Source: Bacteroidales bacterium (GTDB taxonomy: Bacteria > Bacteroidota > Bacteroidia > Bacteroidales > JAOZMU01). From it: a stretch of DNA of 14,144 nt. A model generated the notes under the pieces. The model did no database searches. It was not told the DNA's origin and worked only from the letters and a program-made list of their open reading frames with translations. The stretch covers positions 1 through 14,144 of the forward strand of contig JAOZMU010000034.1 in the NCBI GenBank assembly GCA_029934165.1. Reading direction: 5' to 3'. Shown here piece by piece: positions 1 through 7,216 of this stretch. Every line of letters starts with the position of its first letter. Position 1 is the stretch's first letter. Both the position numbers and the translations under genes were made by a program.

Positions 1-40
1 GCTGATTTTCAGTCAAATCGTAAATCTTTGTCTCAATATT

Positions 41-58
41 AAAAAGTGCATGGCACTT
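41..58 (-). terminator. Likely intrinsic terminator of thrC
   Basis: Read on the minus strand, a 6-bp stem AAGTGC / GCACTT with a 3-nt CAT loop is followed directly by a short T run. It starts only a few bases after the thrC stop codon. Position, stem and T run fit a small Rho-independent terminator, but the stem is short and only moderately GC-rich. Confidence 0.5.
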
Positions 59-61
59 AGA

Positions 62-1306
62 TTATTTTTTAAGAAAACGTTTTAAATCATTCAAGTTTGG
101 CTCTATTGGCTCAGGTATCGCGGCAACGTCAGAAAGAGATTTTAAGTCTTTTAATCCACTACCTGTCAGTATAATAACATTTTTAGAGTTTGAATTAATC
201 CGATTTTCTGCAAAGTATTTCAACATTCCTGCAAACGCCGAAGCTGCGGCTGGCTCTGCAAAAAGTCCAGTTGATGAGCTAAGTTTTTTTGATGCTGAAA
301 GTATTTCGTTGTCCGAAACCTTGACCGTTTCGCCTAAATACTTTTTCAATAACATTCTGGTCATATAAAAATTTCTGGGTAAATTGACGGCAATCGAATC
401 CGCAACCGTTGTGGCTTGCTTAAAAACAAATCCCTTATTCCCTAAGTTATTGACAATGTTGCTACTACCCTCTGCCTGAACTGCCACAATTGTTGGTATC
501 TTATCAATCAAACCGAGAGAGAACAGGTCTTCGAATCCTTTATAAATGCCCGAAATAATAACACCGTCTCCAACTGGCACAAAAATCCTATCTGGCAGTG
601 TTCGTTGCATTTGGTCGAAAAGCTCGAAGCTCACAATTTTTTTTCCCTCAATTGTAAATGGGTTATATGCCGTATTTCTATTATACCACCCAAATTTCTT
701 TGTAGCTTCAACGCATAAATCAAAGGCATCATCGTAAGTTCCATTTACGGGGATTATCGTAGCACCATACATAACTATCTGTGTTAGTTTTGCTTGAGGC
801 GCAGAAGCCGGAACAAAAACTATTGCCCTTTGACCTTGCGATGCGCATATTCCGGCAAGCGAAGAGCCTGCATTACCTGTCGAGGCTGTAACGATTGTTT
901 TTATCGAATTTGCTTTTGCGTAGGCAGAAACTAAATTTGATGCGCGATCTTTGAAGGAAAATGTAGGATTTTGCGAATCGTCTTTTACGTAAAAATCGAA
1001 ATCTAAATCCAGATTGTCTAATTTAGAATACTTGTAAAGAGGCGTATTTCCGACATTTAACGGTGAGCCAAAATGTTCCATCGAAACAGGCAAAAGTTCT
1101 AAATATTGATTTTTGACAAGAATTGAGAATAAATCTCCTTTATACAGAGTTTTAATACGCTCGTAATTATATATTGTACGCAAAACTCCGCGTGGTGGAT
1201 TGTCTGTTGTATTCCCCTTTTCACAATTTGGGCATAAATATGTTACTTCCTCGGGTAGGTATTTACTACCACAATTTGTACATTCAAAAATATATTTATT
1301 TTTCAT
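62..1306 (-). CDS. thrC: Threonine synthase
   Basis: Catalyses the PLP-dependent conversion of O-phosphohomoserine to threonine plus phosphate in the cytoplasm, the last step of threonine synthesis. The 414 residues open with a four-cysteine zinc-ribbon-like element (Cys9, Cys12, Cys25, Cys28), followed by the fold-type II PLP domain. SFKDR at about 117-121 contains the likely Schiff-base lysine Lys119. STGNAG at 142-147 is the phosphate-binding loop, and LTGSGLKD at about 380-387 is the C-terminal cofactor-binding segment. Length and motif order fit the family. The frame opens with ATG at 1306 behind a TAnnTTTG promoter element. No other threonine-pathway genes are adjacent, so it appears monocistronic, with a hairpin directly downstream. 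Related threonine-synthase-like enzymes share this fold, but the zinc ribbon plus SFKDR makes ThrC the best call. Confidence 0.93.
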   Translation of the reverse strand: MKNKYIFECTNCGSKYLPEEVTYLCPNCEKGNTTDNPPRGVLRTIYNYERIKTLYKGDLFSILVKNQYLELLPVSMEHFGSPLNVGNTPLYKYSKLDNLDLDFDFYVKDDSQNPTFSFKDRASNLVSAYAKANSIKTIVTASTGNAGSSLAGICASQGQRAIVFVPASAPQAKLTQIVMYGATIIPVNGTYDDAFDLCVEATKKFGWYNRNTAYNPFTIEGKKIVSFELFDQMQRTLPDRIFVPVGDGVIISGIYKGFEDLFSLGLIDKIPTIVAVQAEGSSNIVNNLGNKGFVFKQATTVADSIAVNLPRNFYMTRMLLKKYLGETVKVSDNEILSASKKLSSSTGLFAEPAAASAFAGMLKYFAENRINSNSKNVIILTGSGLKDLKSLSDVAAIPEPIEPNLNDLKRFLKK

Positions 1307-1326
1307 ATCTTTACTTTTATAAATAG

Positions 1327-1361
1327 CAAATTTAGTCTTTTTTTCATAATTTTACTGCAAA
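1327..1361 (-). promoter_or_regulatory. Bacteroidetes-type promoter for thrC
   Basis: On the minus strand TAAATTTG (1334-1327) matches the Bacteroidetes -7 consensus TAnnTTTG exactly. A TTTG at 1361-1358 can act as the -33 element, although the 23-nt spacer is slightly longer than usual. The -7 element lies about 20 nt upstream of the thrC ATG. The match is visible in the sequence; promoter activity is inferred. Confidence 0.5.
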
Positions 1362-1430
1362 ATATTTCAGGAAACTCGAATTTCAACAAAAATCGTAATA
1401 GTTGGTGTTATAACTAAAAATTGAAGTTTT

Positions 1431-1832
1431 ATGAAGAACACAGAAGAAATAAAAGTAGGTACAATTATCACCCATCGAAGTAATAGTAAGCACCGGTGGG
1501 TTGTAACAAGTTTAACGCAAACAGGAGTAAATTGCGAGCATTATAATTATGGCAGTAATTTTTTGGCGAAAGAATCTTTTAATTTGGTCGAAATAAATAC
1601 CTGTTTAGATGAAACTAAACTTGAAGTTTCGCCCATAAAAGTTGGCTCGTTGGTTTGTCATAAATCCAACAACGAATATGCTTGGATTGTTAGCAGCATT
1701 TACAGTAATAACATAAAATGCACACGAGTGGCAGAATTCAAAAGTGATAAAGGACAATACGTTGCAAAAGAAACGCGCGAGTTTTTCTTGACTTCTATAC
1801 AAAATGCTCCTGCTGGCTATTTTGAAAACTAA
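1431..1832 (+). CDS. Small protein of two tandem ~50-residue domains, DUF2158/YodC-like
   Basis: The function is unknown. The 133-residue protein is an internal duplication. Residues about 8-55 and 70-123 align with the shared pattern KVGxxxxH[RK]SNxxxxW[VI]V[TS]S, then a valine or isoleucine and a Cys about eight residues later, then an aromatic residue and AKE[ST]. There is no signal peptide or membrane segment, so it is probably cytoplasmic. The order of a VG start, a basic/polar turn, WVV, a VxC strand and a closing hydrophobic strand recalls the small beta-barrel DUF2158/YodC proteins. That likeness is my inference from pattern only. It is transcribed divergently from thrC across a 124-bp gap. 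Its TAA stop overlaps the first bases of a palindromic motif that recurs inverted at about 2902-2927. Confidence 0.7.
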   Translation: MKNTEEIKVGTIITHRSNSKHRWVVTSLTQTGVNCEHYNYGSNFLAKESFNLVEINTCLDETKLEVSPIKVGSLVCHKSNNEYAWIVSSIYSNNIKCTRVAEFKSDKGQYVAKETREFFLTSIQNAPAGYFEN

Positions 1833-1855
1833 GGTCTAAGACCTATTTTTTATGA
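1831..1855 (+). repeat. Copy A of a 25/26-bp inverted repeat with an internal palindrome
   Basis: The motif begins AAGGTCTAAGACCT, which contains the 13-bp near-perfect palindrome AGGTCTAAGACCT, and continues with A, six T and ATGA. The reverse complement of 2902-2927 is identical except for one extra T in the T run. This copy overlaps the stop codon of the gene at 1431-1832. It also supplies the TAG stop that ends the truncated PQQ-lipoprotein frame reading from the other side. As a palindrome plus T run it could also work as a weak terminator for the 1431-1832 gene. Confidence 0.75.
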
Positions 1856-2849
1856 AACGATAGACTGCCGATGATGCACCATTTTCTGCCAAGCGTACTC
1901 CCCAACGAACTTTCCCCGAAACTGCGTCAAGCGCATATAGCTCTGATGTATAGTAGCCACCATTTATGAACATTGTTCGGTCTGCTATTGTTGGAGTGGT
2001 ATTATTAGACTCCTTTTCGAAATCGACTTTAAATCCCTGCTTTGTTCTTTTTAATAATGATTTATCAAATTTAAGCGAAAATACTGGTGTTTTCATAAAT
2101 TCTGTTAAGAAACCTTTTGTATCACGCTTTGTTTTGTTATAAAACTCTTCGACTTTCTTTGAGCCTATATAACTAAAATTAATCTCGGTTGTATGAAGTC
2201 CTGGTTCATAAGGATAATCTAAAATGTCAATATCTCGCTCATATTTGAAGTTAAGATTATAGCGATTTCCTTTAGGAACTAGAAATCTTGCAATACCATT
2301 TTTTAGACTTAGTGCTAAATAGACAACATTATTGTCTAAATTATCAAGATAAACTTCTTCATTTTCTAGTGGCATTTTATTCCAATCGGTAACTTTAAGA
2401 TGCACATAGACTCGCTCGCTAGTTGGCTCTACTTTTTGCGGTAGTACTTGTCGTATTGTATCATTAACATTGGTTTCTTCTATTTCGATATCAACAAGTT
2501 GAACAGGAATAGATAGACCTAAATTTATTCTATTAGGAATAAATATTTTATCAAAATTATCAAATTTGCGTATTCCAAGAATGTATTCATTATTTGCTTC
2601 TACATAAATACGAGCCTTACCATCATTATCACTCTTTGCAACATGCACTATATTAAATTTTTTAGAAAACAGGCGGACTTCTTCATTAATAATTGGATAG
2701 TCTTTAGAATTTTTAAGTTCTATAATAATTAGTGATTTGGCTCTATTAGGTTTGGAATCTGGTGGATTATTCTGAAATATTGTATCTACTATAAGTGCAT
2801 TAGCATTATTCGTAATTTTCTTTGGTGGATTATATAAGTACTCATACAA
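1836..2849 (-). pseudogene. Ig-like repeat / PQQ-propeller lipoprotein, central fragment
   Basis: This is the middle of a larger broken gene. The 337-residue frame holds two Ig-like, carboxypeptidase-regulatory-like repeats (about 38-123 and 146-230), each with a central P..NEEV.L strand and a later GxAR turn. A linker follows, then the opening of a PQQ-type beta-propeller (about 285-330: TPTIAD, FINGGYYTSELYALDA, GKVRWGVRLAENGASSAVY). The propeller stops after a single blade, because the reading frame runs straight into the inverted-repeat copy at 1831-1855 and ends at its TAG. Several further blades would be expected in an intact protein. The only start is a TTG at 2849, shortly after in-frame stop codons. 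That is probably an artefact of a broken frame rather than a true start. The upstream fragment 2873-3232 carries the leader and a third, homologous Ig-like repeat. Confidence 0.75.
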
Positions 2850-2928
2850 AAGTTCTTACGCTTTTTATTAACCTAAGTTGTTAATTCATAGCTTAGACGC
2901 GTCATAAAAAAATAGGTCTTAGACCTTA
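2850..2928 (-). other. Short non-coding insertion interrupting the PQQ lipoprotein gene
   Basis: The first Ig-like repeat reads correctly up to ...MTKTLI at about 2929 and coding sense resumes at about 2849 in another frame. The roughly 78 bp between them contain several stops and begin, on the minus strand, with repeat copy B. The ends (AAGGTCTAAGAC at the start; AAGTTCTTACGC when the far end is reverse-complemented) match at 8 of 12 positions. This could mark a very small mobile-element remnant, but the match is weak and no transposase or target duplication is evident. Confidence 0.4.
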
Positions 2929-3232
2929 TTAATGTTTTTGTCATATATGACACTCCACGTCTTGCAACTTTTATTTGACTAAAGTTCTTTGCATCAGGAA
3001 AGCTAACATTATATGTATAGCCTCTAATTACATTGATTTGTGCCTTACCTTTAGTATTAGTTCTACCCATAAGTACCTCACCAGATTCATTTTCAAGTAA
3101 TTCTACATCAATATATTCTACAGGTGCGCTATTGTCATCTATTATACGAAGATACAGAATAGCACGATTTGTTTATGAAAGAATATTACTACAATTTGCA
3201 ATTATAAGGAATAATACTATAGCATATTTCAT
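2873..3232 (-). pseudogene. N-terminal fragment of the Ig/PQQ lipoprotein, with an in-frame stop
   Basis: Reading from ATG at 3232, the first 19 codons encode a lipoprotein-like leader (MKYAIVLFLIIANCSNILS; Cys14 after LIIAN). A TAA follows at 3175-3173. Beyond that stop the same frame continues without a break for about 100 codons as an Ig-like repeat (TNRAILYLRIIDDNSAPVEY..., GRTNTKGKAQINV, YNVSFPDAKNFSQIKV). It is clearly homologous to the two repeats in the fragment at 1836-2849. The frame then enters the inverted-repeat copy at 2927 and ends with TAG at 2875-2873. A CAA-to-TAA change would explain the first stop. An internal ATG at 3070 could begin a 65-residue frame, but that would start in the middle of the domain. 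It lies 34 bp behind the serine-hydrolase gene, so it was probably the last gene of that operon. Confidence 0.75.
2902..2927 (-). repeat. Copy B of the 25/26-bp inverted repeat
   Basis: On the minus strand this reads AAGGTCTAAGACCT, then A, seven T and ATGA. It is the inverted counterpart of 1831-1855, with one T more in the run. It sits exactly where the first Ig-like repeat of the PQQ lipoprotein loses its sense. No other copy was noticed in the window. Confidence 0.75.
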
Positions 3233-3266
3233 AATAATTTGATTTCTTGATTATTATTAATTATAA

Positions 3267-4430
3267 CTATTTTTTATTATTTTCAATTATCGAAATAGCA
3301 GTTTCGATGTAATGATAGGCATCAATAGGAGTATTGTCTATATGTGTTTTGCTTCTTTCATGTCCTAAACGCACAACAACAGTATTGTAGTCGAAGAGAA
3401 CAAAAATGTATTGACCCAATATGCCACGTGCATAAGGAATACGCATTCCTTTGTAATCCATTATCCACCAATGATAGCCATAATAATCTACTAAATCGCC
3501 ATCTTTGTTAACCATAACACCAGAAGGTTGTACGGCTTCTATAATAAATTGATGTGGTACTATTTGCTTACCATTCCATCTTCCTTCGTTTAATACAAGT
3601 TGTCCAATGCGTGCAAAATCTCTAATATTTGAATTAAAACAACAGTACGCTTTTTCGCGCCCATGAATTTTATCTAACGACCAAAGAGCAGGGTGTTTTG
3701 CACCAATTCGTTTCCAAAGTCGGGTAGAGGCATAGTCGGAAACGGTGCGCCCTGTTGCACGCTCTAAAACAAGAGCTAATAATTGTGTATTGCCACTCAA
3801 ATACTTAAAAACTTTACCAGGCTCATCTACTACTTTTAGATTGGAAACCAGACTTAATAAATCTTTACCATAATATGCTTTAGTCGTTATCGAAAAAGGA
3901 CTTCCATAACTTTCATCCCAATCTAATCCAGAACTCATTGTAAGAAGATTACGGATTGTTAGTTTGGCGTTAGCACTATCTTTATATTCCATCACAAAAT
4001 CGCCCACGCATTGGTCAAGGCTTGCAATTTTCTCTTCGCCTATTGCAATTCCGATAAGTAAGCTAATGATACTTTTAGCCATAGAAAAAGAATTGGAATA
4101 GGATTGCTCTGTATATCCGTCCCAATATTCTTCGTATAGAATATTAGCATCTTTAACAACTAAATAGGCTATACTTTTGTTGTCTTCAAGTTGTTCGCGT
4201 TGTACTGTTGTTAAATTATATTGGTTGTAACTCGAATCTTTTCGCCAGATATGATGTATTGTATCAGTTTTTATAGTTCTATTTTCAAATATCTTATAAT
4301 CATCAATATCAACAGTAGTATATATTAAAGCACGTTTGAGATAATCTGGTGCAAAGATAAAACCTATTAATCCTAATACTATAACTATTAGAGATGAAAA
4401 GATAATGCGCTGTCTTAATTTTTTACTCAT
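3267..4430 (-). CDS. Membrane-anchored serine hydrolase, beta-lactamase / class C fold
   Basis: A 387-residue member of the beta-lactamase-related family (penicillin-binding protein-like esterases, amidases and peptidases). An N-terminal hydrophobic segment (about 8-27) should anchor it to the inner membrane or act as an uncleaved signal, leaving the catalytic domain in the periplasm. The nucleophile motif SMAK (Ser116, Lys119) lies in FSMAKSIISLLIG. The second motif is Tyr210 in KYLSGN, and a GILGQY segment near 337-341 occupies the place of the third. NLLTMSSGLDW at 161-171 is also characteristic. The true substrate cannot be read from sequence; cell-wall peptides, esters or amides are all possible. 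It lies 100 bp behind the VWA gene and 34 bp before the broken lipoprotein gene, all on the same strand, suggesting one transcript. Confidence 0.85.
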   Translation of the reverse strand: MSKKLRQRIIFSSLIVIVLGLIGFIFAPDYLKRALIYTTVDIDDYKIFENRTIKTDTIHHIWRKDSSYNQYNLTTVQREQLEDNKSIAYLVVKDANILYEEYWDGYTEQSYSNSFSMAKSIISLLIGIAIGEEKIASLDQCVGDFVMEYKDSANAKLTIRNLLTMSSGLDWDESYGSPFSITTKAYYGKDLLSLVSNLKVVDEPGKVFKYLSGNTQLLALVLERATGRTVSDYASTRLWKRIGAKHPALWSLDKIHGREKAYCCFNSNIRDFARIGQLVLNEGRWNGKQIVPHQFIIEAVQPSGVMVNKDGDLVDYYGYHWWIMDYKGMRIPYARGILGQYIFVLFDYNTVVVRLGHERSKTHIDNTPIDAYHYIETAISIIENNKK

Positions 4431-4530
4431 TTTACTAGTTTTCTTTATGAAGATTATTAGATATAAAATATAAAATTTATTTATTATAACTGTAAAACTT
4501 AATTAATAGATTGCAAATGATTTCTTACTA

Positions 4531-6351
4531 TTAATCCTCTTCGTAATCGCTTATTATGAGTTTTGCAAGCTCTACAAGTCTTATAAATTCTGCTCTTTGA
4601 CCGTCATCATCATCATCTTTTGCACTCTTTGCTCTTTTAATCACGTCATCAAAAGTTGATGTACCTTTAAATTCCGAATCACGTAGTAACATTCCGAATT
4701 GTATGACAGATGCAGCAAACCTAAAATCAGCTGAATTTTTATCTTGGTTAATATCTTCGAATTTGATTTTTTTCTTTATTAACTTACTAAAAATTCCATT
4801 AGGCTTTTTATATCTTAATTTGACTGTTGCAAGATTATCACTTTTATTGATTGTTACTGATTGATATTCTAAGTCATCTACTCCATCTATGGTTTCATCA
4901 GAATTAGCAGGTATAATTTCATATATTGCTGTTACTGTATGTCCCGAACCTATTTCTCCAGCATCTTTAGTATCATCATTAAAATCTTCGGCATTCAATA
5001 GACGGTTTTCATATCCTATTAGTCTATACGCTTTTACCTTAGATGGATTAAACTCAACTTGTATTTTAACATCTTTTGCAATAGTATATAAAGTGCCAAA
5101 TGATTCTTTGCCAAGAGTTTTCTGTGCTTCCATAACATTGTCTATATAAGCATAATTTCCATTTCCGGCATTAGATAACTGTTCCATCTTAGAATCTTTA
5201 TAATTTCCCATTCCAAAACCTAATACTGTTAGAAAAATGTCATCATCTCGTTTAGTTTCTATTAGTCTAACCATATTGGCATCGCTACTTTTACCAATGT
5301 TGAAATCGCCATCAGTAGCAAGTATAACTCTATTATTTCCATTCTTAATAAAATTTTCTTTTGCAATTTTGTATGCAAGTTCAATACCCTCACCACCTGC
5401 CGTTGAACCACCTGCATTCAAATCGTCGAGAGCCTTTCGGATTTTCTCTTTTTCATTGCACGAAGTAGCCGGCAATACAACTCCAGCTGCTCCAGCATAA
5501 ACCACAATCGCAACCTTATCATCTTTACCGAGATAATTTAATAATATCTTGAACGCTTTTTGGAGTAAAGGCAATTTATTTGATGAGTCCATTGAACCTG
5601 AAACATCAAGTAAAAAAACAATATTACTAAGTGGTCTATCTTTTAGCTCTATATCTTTTCCTTTTAATCCAATGGACATTAAATAATGACCCTCTTTCCA
5701 TGTACAATTTCCTGCCTCAATAGTGATTGAAAATGGAGCTTTCTCTTTGGGTTCAGGATATTCATAGCTAAAATAATTTATAAATTCCTCGATACGAATT
5801 GCATCTTTTGGAGGTATTTTATTATCATACAGATACCTACGAGCATTAGAGTAAGATGCTTTATCTACATCTACCGAGAAGGTAGATAATGGCTGCTTTA
5901 GTGGACTTTTAAATATGTTTTCACTTATTACATCATAAGATTCTGTATTAGAAAGTGCATCTGCTGAAACAGAAGAAACTGAATAGCTTAGAGTTTGACT
6001 ACTACGAGGAGTTGCAACTGCCGTTACAACAACTTCATCTAAACTTAAATCATCTAACTTCATTACAGCAATTACTACAAATTTATTTTCGATTTGAACA
6101 ATCTCTGTTTTGAAGCCTAAATAACTAAATCTTAATGCTTTTGTACTGTCAGATACAGTGATAGAATAGTAACCATTATAATCAGTTATTACTCTAATAT
6201 TATGCACACCATTGGGTTGAACAATACACCCAACAACAGCATCAATATTTTCATCTATAACATTACCTGTAATTGTTTTATCATTTATTGCTGCTTCAAC
6301 AGATAGAGATGTAAATAATATTATTATTATTAACAGAATGGTTCTCATCAT
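4531..6351 (-). CDS. VWA-domain protein, YfbK-like, with N-terminal carboxypeptidase-regulatory-like domain
   Basis: An exported 606-residue protein of unknown precise role. Residues 1-21 form a signal peptide. Residues about 25-98 form an Ig-like carboxypeptidase-regulatory-like domain (ITGNVIDEN, TDYNGYYSI, FSYLGFKTE), followed by LDEVVVTAVAT, the segment that in Bacteroidetes TonB-dependent receptors links this domain to the plug. A conserved YfbK-type N-terminal region follows (about 140-240: NIFKSPLKQPLSTFSVDVDK, RIEEFINYFSYEYPEP). The von Willebrand A domain (about 243-425) has a complete metal-ion MIDAS: DVSGS at 249-253, Thr317 in GGSTAGGEG and Asp347 in ATDGD. The remaining C-terminal part (about 430-605) fits the DUF3520-type tail of the family. 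VWA domains usually bind protein partners. No transporter or receptor barrel is present. The start is one of two adjacent ATGs. It heads the minus-strand group with the hydrolase and broken lipoprotein. Confidence 0.9.
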   Translation of the reverse strand: MMRTILLIIIILFTSLSVEAAINDKTITGNVIDENIDAVVGCIVQPNGVHNIRVITDYNGYYSITVSDSTKALRFSYLGFKTEIVQIENKFVVIAVMKLDDLSLDEVVVTAVATPRSSQTLSYSVSSVSADALSNTESYDVISENIFKSPLKQPLSTFSVDVDKASYSNARRYLYDNKIPPKDAIRIEEFINYFSYEYPEPKEKAPFSITIEAGNCTWKEGHYLMSIGLKGKDIELKDRPLSNIVFLLDVSGSMDSSNKLPLLQKAFKILLNYLGKDDKVAIVVYAGAAGVVLPATSCNEKEKIRKALDDLNAGGSTAGGEGIELAYKIAKENFIKNGNNRVILATDGDFNIGKSSDANMVRLIETKRDDDIFLTVLGFGMGNYKDSKMEQLSNAGNGNYAYIDNVMEAQKTLGKESFGTLYTIAKDVKIQVEFNPSKVKAYRLIGYENRLLNAEDFNDDTKDAGEIGSGHTVTAIYEIIPANSDETIDGVDDLEYQSVTINKSDNLATVKLRYKKPNGIFSKLIKKKIKFEDINQDKNSADFRFAASVIQFGMLLRDSEFKGTSTFDDVIKRAKSAKDDDDDGQRAEFIRLVELAKLIISDYEED

Positions 6352-6541
6352 AAATTCATTTAATTAATTAATTATAATTAATAATTATGCGAAAGATGCT
6401 GAATTATTTTTAAATAACAAAATTTATTTTCTTTTATTTAATAAATTTATTAAATTATTTCAATAAGTCTTACTTTTAGAATATATTTGATTTATTATTT
6501 TTACTACTAATTGAATTTAATTAAAATTTTATTGAAATATT

Positions 6542-6556
6542 TATATATATATATAT
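6542..6556. repeat. (TA)7 dinucleotide tract
   Basis: An uninterrupted alternating T/A run of 15 bases within the AT-rich intergenic region. It is likely to be unstable in length; no function is apparent. Confidence 0.8.
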
Positions 6557-7061
6557 TGTATCAAAATAGATTTATAGAAATACATAAATTTATTAAAAAA
6601 ATATTTAGCATAAAAATTAATAGATAGTCTAGCAAAAAATTTATTATTAATTATAATATCATTTTAATATATTGAAATAGAATTGCTATAAATGTATATA
6701 TACAGTGATAAGTAGTTTACGAACTTATAACTTAATTTAATTATACACTTATAAGCATCAAATAATTGTTAAAGCACCGATATAGTGAGCTGATAAGATT
6801 TTAGATATGGAAATAATGGAATAGAAATACATTAATAACGAATTTTACATGATTTATAGTAGTGTTTAAATACATGAGATAAAATCAAAAATAATTCATT
6901 CTTTTGTATAACTACATTATAAAATAATTATATTGAAATGGAACAATTTAGAAGTACATCACTTAGAAAATTAATTGAAATAGATATTTGTAAATATACA
7001 TTAATCATAAATTTTATAGAATAATTATTACTGAGATATATTTTACTAAAAAGAAAATAAT

Positions 7062-7092
7062 AATTTCAGAATTACAGAAAAATTTCAGAATT
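7062..7092. repeat. 12-bp direct repeat pair in intergenic DNA
   Basis: AATTTCAGAATT occurs at 7062-7073 and again at 7081-7092, with starts 19 bp apart, about 60-90 bp upstream of the promoter of the gene at 7217. Two spaced copies could be a regulator binding site, but in such AT-rich DNA chance is a real alternative. Confidence 0.4.
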
Positions 7093-7148
7093 CAATAATT
7101 ATTTACAAATAAATATAAATTATAAATTTAAATTTATTCCACATTTAT

Positions 7149-7178
7149 TTTGTTTTATAAATAATTGTCTTATTTTTG
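7149..7178 (+). promoter_or_regulatory. Bacteroidetes-type promoter for the 7217 gene
   Basis: TTTG at 7149-7152 and TATTTTTG at 7171-7178 match the -33 (TTTG) and -7 (TAnnTTTG) consensus elements exactly, with an 18-nt spacer close to the usual length. Transcription would start about 30 nt before the ATG at 7217. The match is seen directly; function is inferred. Confidence 0.55.
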
Positions 7179-7216
7179 TTTTATAAAAATATAGTATTAA
7201 TCTTAATTATTGTCTT

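Larger units (their letters stand above)
6352..7216. other. 865-bp extremely AT-rich region without genes
   Basis: No convincing reading frame, RNA gene or decayed gene could be recognised between the divergent genes at 6351 and 7217. The stretch is dominated by A/T runs, including a (TA)7 tract at 6542-6556 and clustered TTAATTA-type palindromes at 6360-6385. A 12-bp direct repeat AATTTCAGAATT occurs at 7062-7073 and 7081-7092. It must hold the promoter of the VWA gene, which I could not place, and that of the 7217 gene at its right edge. Confidence 0.7.

Noticed and set aside
528..541. TTCGAATCC, resembling the T-loop region of a tRNA gene
   Set aside because: It lies inside the threonine synthase gene and no acceptor, D or anticodon stems can be folded around it.
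1831..1855. Classical strong intrinsic terminator for the gene at 1431-1832
   Set aside because: The palindrome leaves only about a 5-bp stem with a 3-nt loop. A T run is present, but the inverted copy inside another gene makes a repeat-element origin at least as likely, so it is listed as a repeat.
2849..2849. TTG as a genuine start codon of a 337-residue protein
   Set aside because: The frame begins in a linker between two homologous Ig-like repeats, right after stop codons, with no leader. The upstream fragment supplies a proper lipoprotein leader, so a broken larger gene explains it better.
4889..5500. Plus-strand open frames of 86 and 87 codons inside the VWA gene
   Set aside because: They lie wholly antisense to a well-supported gene with intact motifs and have Ser/Phe/Leu-rich shadow composition.
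6542..6600. Possible replication origin suggested by the TA tract and AT-rich DNA
   Set aside because: No DnaA-box cluster or origin-linked genes were seen; AT-richness alone is not evidence.
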